Of a stretch of 64,000 bases of DNA, positions 50,735 through 59,754 are shown one piece after another; position 1 is the stretch's first letter; every line of letters starts with the position of its first letter. The notes beneath the pieces are model-generated. The model was not told where the DNA came from, searched no databases, and saw nothing but the letters and a program-made list of their open reading frames with translations. The position numbers and the translations under genes were made by a program. The DNA lies in contig CAXXRA010000006.1 of the NCBI GenBank assembly GCA_963663975.2, positions 186,001-250,000 on the forward strand. The letters are read 5' to 3'. Origin of the DNA: JANQRX01 sp963663975. Its GTDB lineage: Bacteria > Pseudomonadota > Alphaproteobacteria > Rhizobiales > Kaistiaceae.

Positions 50735-51418
50735 ATGCCGACCGACATGACTTCGTCGCTGCCCGTTGCCAGCTTTGGCGCCTCTGCGGCAGTGTTTCCC
50801 AGCTGCGACGACATGTCGTTGGACACGACAGGCAAACTCACCTGCCCTGCATCCGTCGACTCGTATCTGGGCCGGATCGACCCCGGGATTCCATCGGGCG
50901 GTTACCGGCTGCCTTTCGCGGTGACCGGCGTGATCGCCGACCGGGCCCCGGACGCTTTGGCTGTCGTGCACGGCTGGCCGTTCTTCGTCGCAAGATCGAC
51001 GAAGCTTGATCTTGTGCGGCTCCATTTGGTGACCGCCCTTACCGGCGTCGCGGCGATGTGCGGAGTCTACGGAGAGGAGGGAAACTTTCCTTGCTCACTG
51101 CTCGAAGATCTGGGAACGGCTGATTTGACGGATGTCGTCGAATTGAGCGGAGACCTCATGGCCACAGCGACGGTTGCGGGCTGGTTTTGGGTGCTGGTTT
51201 GGGTCAAGGGGAGTGTCGCCACGGCTGAGACGGTGGGCGGTCCGAATTCCTCATTGGTTCCTGGTTCCACACATGGACGATCGTATACGCAGAACAGCAA
51301 ACGCGGCCATCTGGCGCTGGCCTTACCCTTCCCATCGTGCATGCCGGCTCGGGCCCCGACCGGCATGACGCGGCAGACTGGTTTGAACGCACCGGTGCCG
51401 ATGATCAGGGCCGCATGA
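50735..51418 (+). CDS. Phage tail-fibre C-terminal-type protein
   Basis: This protein of about 227 residues starts MPTDMTSSLPVASFGASAAV. The middle, 'YRLPFAVTGVIADRAPDALA', 'VHGWPFFVARSTKLDLVRLH', 'CGVYGEEGNFPCSLLEDLGT' and 'LMATATVAGWFWVLVWVKGS', follows the beta-sandwich pattern of phage fibre tips (xxPFxVxxxTxFDRIxxxV, GIYxDxGxxPGxLxxD). The last ~50 residues look out of register, so a frameshift near 51260 is possible. It lies after the lysis genes and continues the phage module. Confidence 0.55.
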   Translation: MPTDMTSSLPVASFGASAAVFPSCDDMSLDTTGKLTCPASVDSYLGRIDPGIPSGGYRLPFAVTGVIADRAPDALAVVHGWPFFVARSTKLDLVRLHLVTALTGVAAMCGVYGEEGNFPCSLLEDLGTADLTDVVELSGDLMATATVAGWFWVLVWVKGSVATAETVGGPNSSLVPGSTHGRSYTQNSKRGHLALALPFPSCMPARAPTGMTRQTGLNAPVPMIRAA

Positions 51419-51707
51419 GCCTGCTGGACAACAAGCGGCAAGCGGCGCCTGCTTTCTCTGCCACCACCCCGTAGTTGGAAGTCATCGACGATTCCAGCGC
51501 ACGCCGAAGTTTCGGCAGAACGAACCGCCGGCGCCGCTCTGGCCCGATGCTGGCTGAACGGCCATGGCAAAACCGCTCTCCCGCTTCCGCTGGCGCGCGC
51601 CCTTTTCTGCACGAGCGATCTACTGGCGGGCCGCCGACAGCCAAAGGTCCAGCCATTGGCGCGTTATCCGCACAGTACGTACAGCATCTCCCAGTGAGGC
51701 CGGAGCG

Positions 51708-51962
51708 ATGGCCATGACACCAGAAAACATTCGGGAAGTCGCCGAGGCCGCCGCCAAGGCAACGGTCAACGAGGTCTTCCTGCGTCTCGGCGTTGATGTT
51801 GATCAAGTGGACGCCCTGGCCGACATGCGCAAGGACTTCGCTCACCTTCGCTCCTGGCGGGAAAGCGCGGACACGATCAAGAAACACGGGCTCATCGCCG
51901 CGGTCGGCGTTGTCACGATCGGTGTGCTGGCGCTGCTCTGGTCAGCGATCAGGGGCGTTTGA
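51708..51962 (+). CDS. Small phage-type membrane protein with coiled N-terminus (84 aa)
   Basis: 84 residues: MAMTPENIREVAEAAAKATV, 'LGVDVDQVDALADMRKDFAH' and one C-terminal membrane helix 'GLIAAVGVVTIGVLALLWSA'. This layout (acidic helix, 'DFAHLR' motif, membrane anchor) is common for small proteins in alphaproteobacterial prophage lysis regions. Function unknown. A second ATG two codons later is possible. Confidence 0.65.
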   Translation: MAMTPENIREVAEAAAKATVNEVFLRLGVDVDQVDALADMRKDFAHLRSWRESADTIKKHGLIAAVGVVTIGVLALLWSAIRGV

Positions 51963-52043
51963 GCCCCATCATCAACGCCCCGTTGGTTTTTTTACCGCAA
52001 GCCCGTCCACCCGGGGCACCCCCCAAACGAAGGTTATTGAATC

Positions 52044-52468
52044 GTGACGACCCTGAAACATTGGGTAGCGAGTACGCTTGCGTGTTTGTTGCCGACCGAA
52101 ATTCTCGCCGATCCGCCCAAGGGCGTCATTGCCGCGGTCGATATTCCGGCTGCCCTTGTTTGCGATGACAAAGCACAGATCACGGACATAGCCGTTGCCG
52201 CGATCGCGGACGGAATCGACGGGGCGCTGGTCGCATTCCGTCCCTATGCAATGGATCGAAACGACCGCGGCGAACCGGTATGCGCCATCGGCCGGATGCG
52301 CGGGCAATTCGCGTTTGGAGAATCCCTGTATATCGGGGGGGTAACGTCAATGACGCGGTTCGGCATTACTGGGCCACGCATATCGGGCTCCCGACCGGCG
52401 TGGACTATTGGATGCTGTGGGATGAGCCCTTGCCGCCTGAACCCGCGCCGGCTGGTTGGGACGTTTAG
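52044..52468 (+). pseudogene. Small exported phage-region protein, frameshifted at G7
   Basis: It starts at a GTG (52044): MTTLKHWVASTLACLLPTEI, a short signal-like N-terminus, 'GVIAAVDIPAALVCDDKAQI', 'ICAIGRMRGQFAFGESLYIG'-type strands up to a run of seven G (52335-52341). The downstream continuation lies in another frame: 'NVNDAVRHYWATHIGLPTGV', 'DYWMLWDEPLPPEPAPAGWD', stop 52466-52468. Five or eight G would restore one frame of about 140 residues. Family unknown; it is the last gene of the accessory block. Confidence 0.6.
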
Positions 52469-52771
52469 GGGGCGTCCGCGGCGGCACCGAATGGACCGGA
52501 TGTATCCGAGGTCGCACCGGACGTTGCGGTGAGCTTCACGGCAACCTCAAATCCTGTCCGTCGAGCGACGATGGACGTTGATGAGACACGCCAAGCGTCC
52601 TGGAAGAATCGCGGCTTAGGTGGAGGTCAGACATTAATGTGGCTTTTGGACAGGCGGCGGCTTTAACATCCGCCGCGTCATGAGTCGCCGCTGTAGGCTC
52701 AGGCGGCGGCGGATTTGCTCATCGGAAACAATCGGATACGAAGCTGCAGCACAACGAGGAGAGCACCGCAC
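52469..52771. other. Right edge of the accessory block, no gene seen
   Basis: I see no supportable coding region. The promoter of the exported protein at 52772 should be here. No tRNA or direct repeat matching the left edge (19.7-20.1 kb) was apparent by eye. Confidence 0.4.
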
Positions 52772-53290
52772 ATGTGCGTCCATCGATCGTCACCCAAGCC
52801 GTCGCGCAAATTGGTTTTGCTGTCTCTGCTGATGTTTGTGGCCTTGGCAGGTGGGACCGTCACCTCCCACATTGCTCTGGCTGCAGGACCCTTCAACGGG
52901 ATTGTCGGCCTGTGGGGTGGCAGCGGCACAGTCACCTATGCCAGCGGTACCAGAGAGCGACTGCGTTGCCGGGTCCAATATGTGCAAAACGATGAGGACA
53001 ATTTGCAGCAAGCACTGCAGTGCGCGAGCGACAGCTACAACTTTCAGATCAACGCGTATTTGGAGCACATCAACGGCACCATATACGGTCGGTGGGAGGA
53101 GCTGGTGCTCGAGATCAACGGGACGATGTCCGGCACCGCCAGAGCAGGTCGCATCGACGGCGCGCTCCACGGTCCCGGCTTCGTGGCGCAACTGGTCGTG
53201 ACGACGAACGGCAACAGGCAGAAAGTCATGATCGCAACGCCTGATCAGGAGATCCGTTTGGTCGACATAGACGTCCGTAAAGCATATTAG
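52772..53290 (+). CDS. Exported protein of unknown function (172 aa)
   Basis: This 172-residue protein starts MCVHRSSPKPSRKLVLLSLL with a signal peptide (cleavage after ALA); GAGGAGAGC lies 8-10 bp upstream. The mature part reads 'GIVGLWGGSGTVTYASGTRE', 'RLRCRVQYVQNDEDNLQQAL', 'QCASDSYNFQINAYLEHING', 'GTMSGTARAGRIDGALHGPG'. The pattern 'WxGxGTVxxxSGxRERLRCR ... CASDSYxF' is familiar from small periplasmic proteins of Rhizobiales-type bacteria. The two Cys probably pair. Function unknown; base composition is that of the core genome. Confidence 0.75.
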   Translation: MCVHRSSPKPSRKLVLLSLLMFVALAGGTVTSHIALAAGPFNGIVGLWGGSGTVTYASGTRERLRCRVQYVQNDEDNLQQALQCASDSYNFQINAYLEHINGTIYGRWEELVLEINGTMSGTARAGRIDGALHGPGFVAQLVVTTNGNRQKVMIATPDQEIRLVDIDVRKAY

Positions 53291-53388
53291 GTTGCCGAGC
53301 CGGATGCCGACCCGGGGCCGATCTGTCGTGAGGCCCTGGCATTGCTCCGCGGCCGCGAGGATTTCGTCGCGGTGGCGGTGAGCGCCCA

Positions 53389-55788
53389 ATGACCGTCAAC
53401 TCGGACCAACCGAACGGCGTCGACGCAACTGATGGCGACGACATCCAGTCGACCGGTCTGGCGTTCGGCATCGAGAAGATCGGACTGTTTCCGCTCCATT
53501 ACCGGTTGGTCGCAACTATTGCGGCGATCATTCTAGTTATCGCCGCGGGCTTCGGCATCAATCGGCTAGAGGTCGACGATTCGCTGAGCCAGCTCTTCCG
53601 GTCCGACACCGAGGAGTTTCGCCAGTACCAAGAGGTGAGCGCGCGTTTTCCCTCTGCCGAGTTCGACATACTGGTGGTGGTCGAGGGCAATATCCTCGAA
53701 CGCGGTTCGCTTCAGGCCATTCGTGACCTCGCCATCGATCTGCAGCTGGTGGGCGGAACTCGAGGGTTGATTTCACTTTTTTCCGCTCGCCAGGCTCCGA
53801 AGGCCGGTGGCATTCCGGAACCGCTCTTCCCGTTCGATCTGCCGGAGGGAGCTGACTACGACGCTCTGGTCGACCGGATCATGGCCAACGAGATTATCAG
53901 CGGCCGACTGTTGTCGGCCGACGGATCGCTGGCGCTGATCGTCCTCGCGCTGGCGCCGGAAGTGGTTGTCGGCGGCAACCTCAAAGACGTCGTCAAAGAG
54001 ATCCGCAATTTGGTCGAGTTCGACCTCGGGGGCACGGAAGTATCCGCCCGACTGTCGGGCGTGCCCGTCATGCAACTTGAGATCCGCAACGCGGTTCAGC
54101 GCGATTGGCTGCTCTACAACTCACTCGGCTTCATCGCCGGCAGCCTGATAGCAGTCCTCTTCTTTCGCCGGTTCTCCTTCATGGTCATGGCCGCCGGTCC
54201 GCCCTTGGTTGCAGTCCTGTGGGCCCTGGGGTTCCTCGGCTGGCTGGACTTCCGGCTGAACATGTTCCTCAACGTGATGACCCCCCTCATCATGGTGATG
54301 GGCTTCGCGGACTCCATGCAGATGACGTTCGCGGCGCGCGACAAGCTGCTCGCCGGCGAGAGCAAGTTCAGGGCCTTCAAATATGCGGTGATGGTTGTCG
54401 GCCCGGCGGTTGTCGTCACCGACGTGATGACGGCGTTGTCCTTCGTTGCCCTGATGTTCTCGGACTCCCATTTGATCCGCTCATTCGGCTTTGCGGGCGC
54501 GCTGTCCGTGATCATCGCCTTTGTTGCGGTGGTGACGCTGGTGCCCTTGTTCGGCATGTTGTTTGTTCGGGCGGAGAATTTGCCGGCGGGTGGGGACAGG
54601 CGATCGGACGGCGGCGTTGACGCCCTGCGCAATTTCTGCAGCTGGATCGCCGACCGGATGATCCACCGGCCCGCCCTTTACAGCCTGATAAGTCTGATGG
54701 TCGTGGCAGGTCTAGCTGCGCTCTATACGACGCTCGACCCTCACTACCGCCTCGCCGACCAAGTGCCTGACAAGGAACAGGCGGTTGCCGCAAGCGGCAG
54801 CATCGATGCCAAGCTGGCTGGGTCTAATCCGGTCGATGTTCTGGTCGAGCTGCCGGTAGGACAGTCGATCTACGAGCCTGAAGCGCTCGAGGTGATCGGC
54901 ATCGTTCATGCGATTGTGGAAGCCCAACAGGGGCTCGCCAACGTCTGGTCGGTAGAGACGCTGCGACGCTGGCTGGCGGAGAACGCCGGCGTCGAGGATA
55001 TCGAAACCCTGCAGCGCTACGTTGATATCCTGCCGCCCGCGCTGACCAAGCGCTTCGTCGCCGACGAACGCGATGCGGTGGTCATAGCGGGCCGCATTCC
55101 GGACGCGGACGCCAGCGTGCTGTTGCCGATCATGGAGGAACTCGACGACAAGCTGGATGCGATACGCGGCGAGTATGGCGGGTACAACATCGCGGTAACG
55201 GGCCTGTCGGCCATCGCTGCGCGGAACAGCGCGTCGATGATCAATCAGCTATCCTACAGCCTGATGGTCGAAATGATCTTCGTGGCGGTGCTGTTGGGGT
55301 TGGCGTTCCGTTCACTGCTGGTGACGGTCGTCGCCGTGCTGCCCGGACTGTTCCCGATCGTCATATCGGGGGCGGTGCTCTGGTGGTTCAACGAAGGTCT
55401 GCAGTTCGCAAGCATCGTCGCCCTTGTCGTCGCCTTCGGCCTGGGTCTGAACGCCACCATCCACTTCCTCAACCGACTGCGGCTCGAGGACCGACCCGAT
55501 GAACACCCCGCCGTCGGCGTGAAACGGGCCACCGTTCTGGTCGGTCCGGCGCTGATCGTGATGTCGCTCGTGCTGGCGAGCGGGATGGCGGCCACGGTCT
55601 TCTCCGACTTGCCTTCGCTGCGCCTGTTCGGCTGGCTGACCGCGTCCACGCTGCTCGCGGCGCTGGCAGGCGATCTCCTCATCCTACCTGCGACGGTTGT
55701 CCTGGTCAGGAGTTTTGGGCGCCGCCTGGCCGGCAAAACCATTCCCCCCCTCAAGCCAGCGGCACAAAAAATTGACGTGGGCGAATAG
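53389..55788 (+). CDS. MMPL/RND-superfamily transporter (HAE3-like)
   Basis: This 799-residue protein has twelve membrane helices in the 1+5+1+5 RND arrangement: first helix 'LVATIAAIILVIAAGFGINR', a periplasmic loop with 'FPSAEFDILVVVEGN', helices from about residue 235, a second loop from about 445, and helices from about 620. 'LNVMTPLIMVMGFADSMQMT' and 'VALVVAFGLGLNATIHFLNR' are the paired transmembrane motifs with the Asp/Asn-His residues typical of MMPL proteins. It exports lipids, hopanoids or hydrophobic compounds from the inner membrane using the proton gradient; the substrate is not predictable. ATG at 53389. Confidence 0.88.
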   Translation: MTVNSDQPNGVDATDGDDIQSTGLAFGIEKIGLFPLHYRLVATIAAIILVIAAGFGINRLEVDDSLSQLFRSDTEEFRQYQEVSARFPSAEFDILVVVEGNILERGSLQAIRDLAIDLQLVGGTRGLISLFSARQAPKAGGIPEPLFPFDLPEGADYDALVDRIMANEIISGRLLSADGSLALIVLALAPEVVVGGNLKDVVKEIRNLVEFDLGGTEVSARLSGVPVMQLEIRNAVQRDWLLYNSLGFIAGSLIAVLFFRRFSFMVMAAGPPLVAVLWALGFLGWLDFRLNMFLNVMTPLIMVMGFADSMQMTFAARDKLLAGESKFRAFKYAVMVVGPAVVVTDVMTALSFVALMFSDSHLIRSFGFAGALSVIIAFVAVVTLVPLFGMLFVRAENLPAGGDRRSDGGVDALRNFCSWIADRMIHRPALYSLISLMVVAGLAALYTTLDPHYRLADQVPDKEQAVAASGSIDAKLAGSNPVDVLVELPVGQSIYEPEALEVIGIVHAIVEAQQGLANVWSVETLRRWLAENAGVEDIETLQRYVDILPPALTKRFVADERDAVVIAGRIPDADASVLLPIMEELDDKLDAIRGEYGGYNIAVTGLSAIAARNSASMINQLSYSLMVEMIFVAVLLGLAFRSLLVTVVAVLPGLFPIVISGAVLWWFNEGLQFASIVALVVAFGLGLNATIHFLNRLRLEDRPDEHPAVGVKRATVLVGPALIVMSLVLASGMAATVFSDLPSLRLFGWLTASTLLAALAGDLLILPATVVLVRSFGRRLAGKTIPPLKPAAQKIDVGE

Positions 55789-55843
55789 CTGCTGTTGTGG
55801 CAGTGCCTAGCTTCGAATTAGCCAAGGAGCAACGGAGCATTTG

Positions 55844-55885
55844 ATGAGCAATTTTGGGGGAGGCACCACCACCACTATAGCATGA
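55844..55885 (+). CDS. Possible 13-residue peptide gene
   Basis: MSNFGGGTTTTIA and stop TGA, with GGAG 6 bp before the ATG and an AAGGAG further up. It lies 55 bp after the MMPL transporter gene and 50 bp before a strong terminator, so it would be co-transcribed with the transporter. The Gly/Thr-rich composition recalls short peptide precursors, but no maturation genes are adjacent. Translation is unproven. Confidence 0.3.
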   Translation: MSNFGGGTTTTIA

Positions 55886-55934
55886 CGAACCGGCGACTCA
55901 GGTCGCCTGATCGCGTTAGCTCCGAACATGAACC

Positions 55935-55973
55935 GACCGGCCGCGGACAGATGTCCGCGGCCGGTCTTTTTTT
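55935..55973 (+). terminator. Rho-independent terminator
   Basis: A perfect 14-bp stem (GACCGGCCGCGGAC / GTCCGCGGCCGGTC) with loop AGAT is followed by seven T. It ends the MMPL transcript. On the opposite strand the SDR gene ends 56-57 bp away, so it may work for both. Confidence 0.92.
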
Positions 55974-55990
55974 GTGCCTGAAATCCGTGT

Positions 55991-56737
55991 TCAGTAGGTC
56001 GCCCTTCCGCCGGAAAGATCGAACACCGCGCCGGTGGTAAAACTGTTTTCGGGTGACACCAGCCAGCAGATCATGTCCGCGGCTTCGCTCACTTCCAAAA
56101 AGCGCCCGCGGGGAATTTTCGAAAGCATGTAGTCGATGTGTTCCTGGGTGATCTGATCGAAAATGGGGGTTTTTGCGGCTGCCGGTGTTACGCAATTCAC
56201 GGCGATGTTGTGCTTGGCGAGTTCCTTGCCTAAGGACTTTGTGAGCCCAATAACGCCGGCCTTCGATGCCGAGTAGGCGCTGGCGTTTGGGTTGCCTTCC
56301 TTACCAGCGATCGACGCGATATTGACGATTCTGCCATAATCGCGCGCTTTCATTGACTGCACCAACGCACGGTTGACATAAAAAGTCCCATTCAAATTGA
56401 TATCGATGGTTCTGTGCCACTCGTCGATGGGCGTGGTCTCGAGGGGGGCGGTGGGGCCGGCGACGCCTGCCGAATTGACAAGGATCGATACTGCACCCAG
56501 GCGATCTTCAGTTTCCGCCAGTGCTTTTTCGACAGAGCTGAATTTGGTGATATCGACCGAAACCCCGATCGTACCGGTGCCGAGCTCTGCTGCAGCGGAG
56601 CCCAATCGCTCCGCATTGATGTCCCAAATTGCGACGCTGGCGCCGGCGGCGAGCAGCCGCCGGGAGACGGCGAAGCCAATACCCTGAGCTCCGCCAGTGA
56701 CCACCGCGTTTTGATCCTTCAAAGCAGTGTTTGTCAT
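55991..56737 (-). CDS. Short-chain dehydrogenase/reductase (SDR)
   Basis: This 248-residue classical SDR has cofactor motif 'VVTGGAQGIGFAVSRRLLAA' (TGxxxGxG), Asp in 'SVAIWDINAERLG' favouring NAD(H), 'VNSAGVAGPTAP' (NxAG), catalytic Ser in 'VNIASIAGKEG', and Tyr-Lys in 'SAYSASKAGVIG'. The C-terminal 'FTTGAVFDLSGGRATY' is the standard substrate-loop end. It oxidises or reduces a hydroxyl/carbonyl in the cytoplasm; the substrate is unknown. It lies downstream of the fbp operon on the same strand but 60 bp apart. Confidence 0.93.
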   Translation of the reverse strand: MTNTALKDQNAVVTGGAQGIGFAVSRRLLAAGASVAIWDINAERLGSAAAELGTGTIGVSVDITKFSSVEKALAETEDRLGAVSILVNSAGVAGPTAPLETTPIDEWHRTIDINLNGTFYVNRALVQSMKARDYGRIVNIASIAGKEGNPNASAYSASKAGVIGLTKSLGKELAKHNIAVNCVTPAAAKTPIFDQITQEHIDYMLSKIPRGRFLEVSEAADMICWLVSPENSFTTGAVFDLSGGRATY

Positions 56738-56797
56738 GAGTCACCCCCCAGCCGGCCTGCCAATGCACGAAGACCAGGCACACGGACCGTGCCAATT

Positions 56798-57985
56798 TTA
56801 TTTTGGTTCCGGAAAAACCAGTGCTTCGTCTGCGCGCAAATGAAACTCAATTGTCTCGCCGACCTCAACATCGGCGTGAACGGGCGCGCGCGCATGGAGA
56901 GGGGCAGCAAGTCCCGGGACCCAGAGCGCGAGCATTTGCTCGTCGCCGACGAATGAGCGCGAGACAACCGTGCCGCGCAGCGTGTCATTGCCGATCCCCT
57001 CACCAACATTGATATCGTGTGGTCTTACACAGACCACGACATGGTCGCCGTCGGCGCCAGACGGCGCGGTGAACCTGCCGATCGCGGTGTCGACCATTCC
57101 GCCTTGATTGACCCCCGCAATTTCGTTGAATTCCGAAAAGAAACGCGCGACCAACAAGGAGGCGGGATTGCGGTAGAGTTCCTCGGCCGGGCCACCCTGG
57201 ACGATGCGGCCGCCTTGCAAGAGCATGGTGCGATCGGTCATACGCATAGCGTCTTCAGGCTCATGAGTAACGATCACGACGGTTGTACCGCTGTCGCGTA
57301 AAATGCGTGCCGTTTGATCACGAATGGTATCGCGGTTGCGTCGATCAAGGTTGGAGAACGGCTCGTCCATCAGGAGGACCCGCGGCTGTGGAATCAGGGC
57401 GCGAACCAACGCGACACGCTGCTGTTCGCCGCCTGACAACGCATGCGGATAGTCTCGCGCTCGCGAGGCAAGGCCGACCCGCTCCAACGCCGCAGCGGCT
57501 CGTTCGTGGGCCTCTTTTGGGGTGAGGTCGCGGACGCCGAACGCGACATTGGCCAAAACTGTGAGATGAGGAAAGAGCGCGTAGTCCTGAAACATCATTC
57601 CCACGCCGCGCTTTTCGGTGGGGACGATGCGGTCGGGCCCGAACATCTGCCGCCCACCAATGCTGACGATCCCACGCTGCGGCCGCTCCAACCCGGCTAT
57701 GATCCGCAGCAAAGTCGACTTCCCCGATCCCGAATGACCGACCAATGCAACTATCTCGCCGCGCCCGATAGTCAGCGACAAACCGTCGATGATTCTGGCG
57801 CTTCCGAATGTCTGGGTGATGTCCTCAAGGACCAGCGCGACATCGAACGATTGCGGCCGCGGTGCTGAGGAAACTCGCGGCGGCCAGGATGTGCGGGCGT
57901 TCTTCTGCCCCTCAAGGGCGCGCGCGGTGGTCATAGCGTCGGCAAAAATCCAGAGTTGGTCATAGTTCGATGTCTGCTGTGCCAC
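56798..57985 (-). CDS. fbpC: Iron(III) ABC transporter ATPase FbpC-like
   Basis: This ATPase has up to 395 residues: Walker A 'VALVGHSGSGKSTLLRIIAG', Q-loop 'VGMMFQDYALFPHL', signature 'HALSGGEQQRVALVRALIPQ', Walker B 'RVLLMDEPFSNLD', H-loop 'VVIVTHEPEDAMRM'. The C-terminal part (TOBE/MOP-like, 'VVSRSFVGDEQMLALWVPGL') is typical for ferric, polyamine or thiamine importers. The first 40 residues are not conserved; MTTARALEG (57934) is an alternative start. It energises the permease encoded 42 bp upstream. Confidence 0.88.
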   Translation of the reverse strand: MAQQTSNYDQLWIFADAMTTARALEGQKNARTSWPPRVSSAPRPQSFDVALVLEDITQTFGSARIIDGLSLTIGRGEIVALVGHSGSGKSTLLRIIAGLERPQRGIVSIGGRQMFGPDRIVPTEKRGVGMMFQDYALFPHLTVLANVAFGVRDLTPKEAHERAAAALERVGLASRARDYPHALSGGEQQRVALVRALIPQPRVLLMDEPFSNLDRRNRDTIRDQTARILRDSGTTVVIVTHEPEDAMRMTDRTMLLQGGRIVQGGPAEELYRNPASLLVARFFSEFNEIAGVNQGGMVDTAIGRFTAPSGADGDHVVVCVRPHDINVGEGIGNDTLRGTVVSRSFVGDEQMLALWVPGLAAPLHARAPVHADVEVGETIEFHLRADEALVFPEPK

Positions 57986-58027
57986 CGGTGGGCGGAAGAG
58001 GCAACCAATTCAGCCGCCGGAGCTCCA

Positions 58028-59698
58028 TCAAGCTGGATCGAAGGTGGGCCGGCTGAGGCGTGACAAGAGGACGATCGGCAAAATCCCAACGGCCACGATC
58101 GCCAACGCGGCGATTGCACCGTCCTCATACGTGCCGCGGGCAGCTTCTGCAAAGACGTGAGTGGAAAGCGTCTCGACGTTGAGCGGGCGCAGGAGCAAAG
58201 TCAGCGGAAGCTCCTTCATGCACTCAACAAAGACAAGGATTGCCGCCGCGCCAATGGCGGGCCTGACCAGCGGCAAGTGAACCGATATCAATGTACCGGC
58301 TGCCGTTCGCCCCAATGTCCTTGCACTGCCGTCGAGCGAGACAGGTACCCGCTCGAAGCCGCTTTCGATTCCGCCGGCGGAGATCGCCAGGAAACGTGCC
58401 ACATATCCGTAAACGAGTACGGCACCCGAGCTTAAGATGATCAGGCCGACCGAGACGCCGCTGACGCCGTGGACAAGATCGCTGATGGCATTGTCCAACG
58501 TGGCGACCGGAATGAGCAAACCGATCGCCAGGACCGTGCCCGGCAGCGCATAGCCGAGGCTGGAAGCGCGCACCAGGGCTGCGCCGAGTGAACCGCGATC
58601 GACGCGAGCGGCGTAGACCAGCGTCAGCCCGAGCACGATCGCCAGAACCGTCGCGACCGCTGAAAGGGTGAGCGAGTTCAGCGCCTCGGTGACGATGTCG
58701 CTGGAAATACCGGCAAAACGCACACGCCGCCAAGTCGCATCAACAAGGTAAAGCGCCGGAAATATGAAGCCCAGCAATACCGGTATCGAGCCTGCGGTCA
58801 GGACAAGCCAACCGCGCAGGCCGGTAACTCGCCGGCGCGCCGGTGGGCGGTTGCGGTGAACGATGCCCGCGAACTTTCTTTGGCGCCGGGCCAGCCTTTC
58901 GAGGAAGACGAGCGCAAGGACAATAAGCAGCATGAAAAGCGCAAGCCCGGCAGCGCCAGGAAGATCGGAACGGTTGATCCAGGTCGAGTAAACGGAAAGT
59001 GTCAGCGTCTGAATGCCGAGGAACTCGGCAGCTCCGACATCGTTCAGCGTCTCCATCAGCGCCAGGCTGGTGCCAACGGCGATCGCCGGTCGGGCAAGCG
59101 GGAGAGAGACGCGCGCAAAGACCCTCGATCTGCTTGCCCCAAGTGTTCTGGCGGCCTCGACCAAGCCGCCCGACTGCATGACGAACATCGCGCGGGTCGA
59201 CAGGTAGACGTATGGGTAAAGCACGATGCCGAGCAACAGGATGGCACCCGGCACGGACCGGATGTCGGGAAGGCGAAGATCTTGAGGATTCGCGATCCCG
59301 AGAATGGCCCGAAGGACCGATTGAAACGGACCGATAGGATGTAGAATATCGAGATAAGCGAAGGCGATGACGTAGGTCGGAACCGCCAGGGGTAGAAGGA
59401 GCGCCCAATCGAGAATTCGGCGACCAGGAAAATCATGGGAAGCGACCAGCCAGGCGGCGGCCGTGCCAATGATCATGGAGACGGCAGCCACGCCGGCCAG
59501 CAGCAGGATCGTATCGGGCAGGGCAGATGGAAGGGCGTTTGTAAACAAGTGGTTCCAGGTTGCAGATGAACCACCGGTGGCAATGACCAAAAGCGCCGCA
59601 ATCGGCAACCCTGCGAATACCGTGATGATCACGGCGGCGATCAGCCAACGGCAGGCTCCTCCGCAACGACGGGGTTTGAGGTAGGCCAGGGTGGTCAT
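58028..59698 (-). CDS. fbpB: Iron(III) ABC transporter permease FbpB-like
   Basis: This 556-residue fused permease has two six-helix BPD_transp halves. The EAA loops appear as 'LVEAARTLGASRSRVFARVS' and 'LDGSARTLGRTAAGTLISVH', one in each half, as in FbpB/SfuB. 'AEFLGIQTLTLSVYSTWINR' is characteristic of the iron group. It forms the inner-membrane channel for iron released by the binding protein encoded just upstream (56 bp gap). Confidence 0.92.
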   Translation of the reverse strand: MTTLAYLKPRRCGGACRWLIAAVIITVFAGLPIAALLVIATGGSSATWNHLFTNALPSALPDTILLLAGVAAVSMIIGTAAAWLVASHDFPGRRILDWALLLPLAVPTYVIAFAYLDILHPIGPFQSVLRAILGIANPQDLRLPDIRSVPGAILLLGIVLYPYVYLSTRAMFVMQSGGLVEAARTLGASRSRVFARVSLPLARPAIAVGTSLALMETLNDVGAAEFLGIQTLTLSVYSTWINRSDLPGAAGLALFMLLIVLALVFLERLARRQRKFAGIVHRNRPPARRRVTGLRGWLVLTAGSIPVLLGFIFPALYLVDATWRRVRFAGISSDIVTEALNSLTLSAVATVLAIVLGLTLVYAARVDRGSLGAALVRASSLGYALPGTVLAIGLLIPVATLDNAISDLVHGVSGVSVGLIILSSGAVLVYGYVARFLAISAGGIESGFERVPVSLDGSARTLGRTAAGTLISVHLPLVRPAIGAAAILVFVECMKELPLTLLLRPLNVETLSTHVFAEAARGTYEDGAIAALAIVAVGILPIVLLSRLSRPTFDPA

Positions 59699-59754
59699 AT
59701 GGTGATGCGGTTAAGACGGCGGGCTTCCGACTCCCTGGTCTGTAGGATGGGCCA

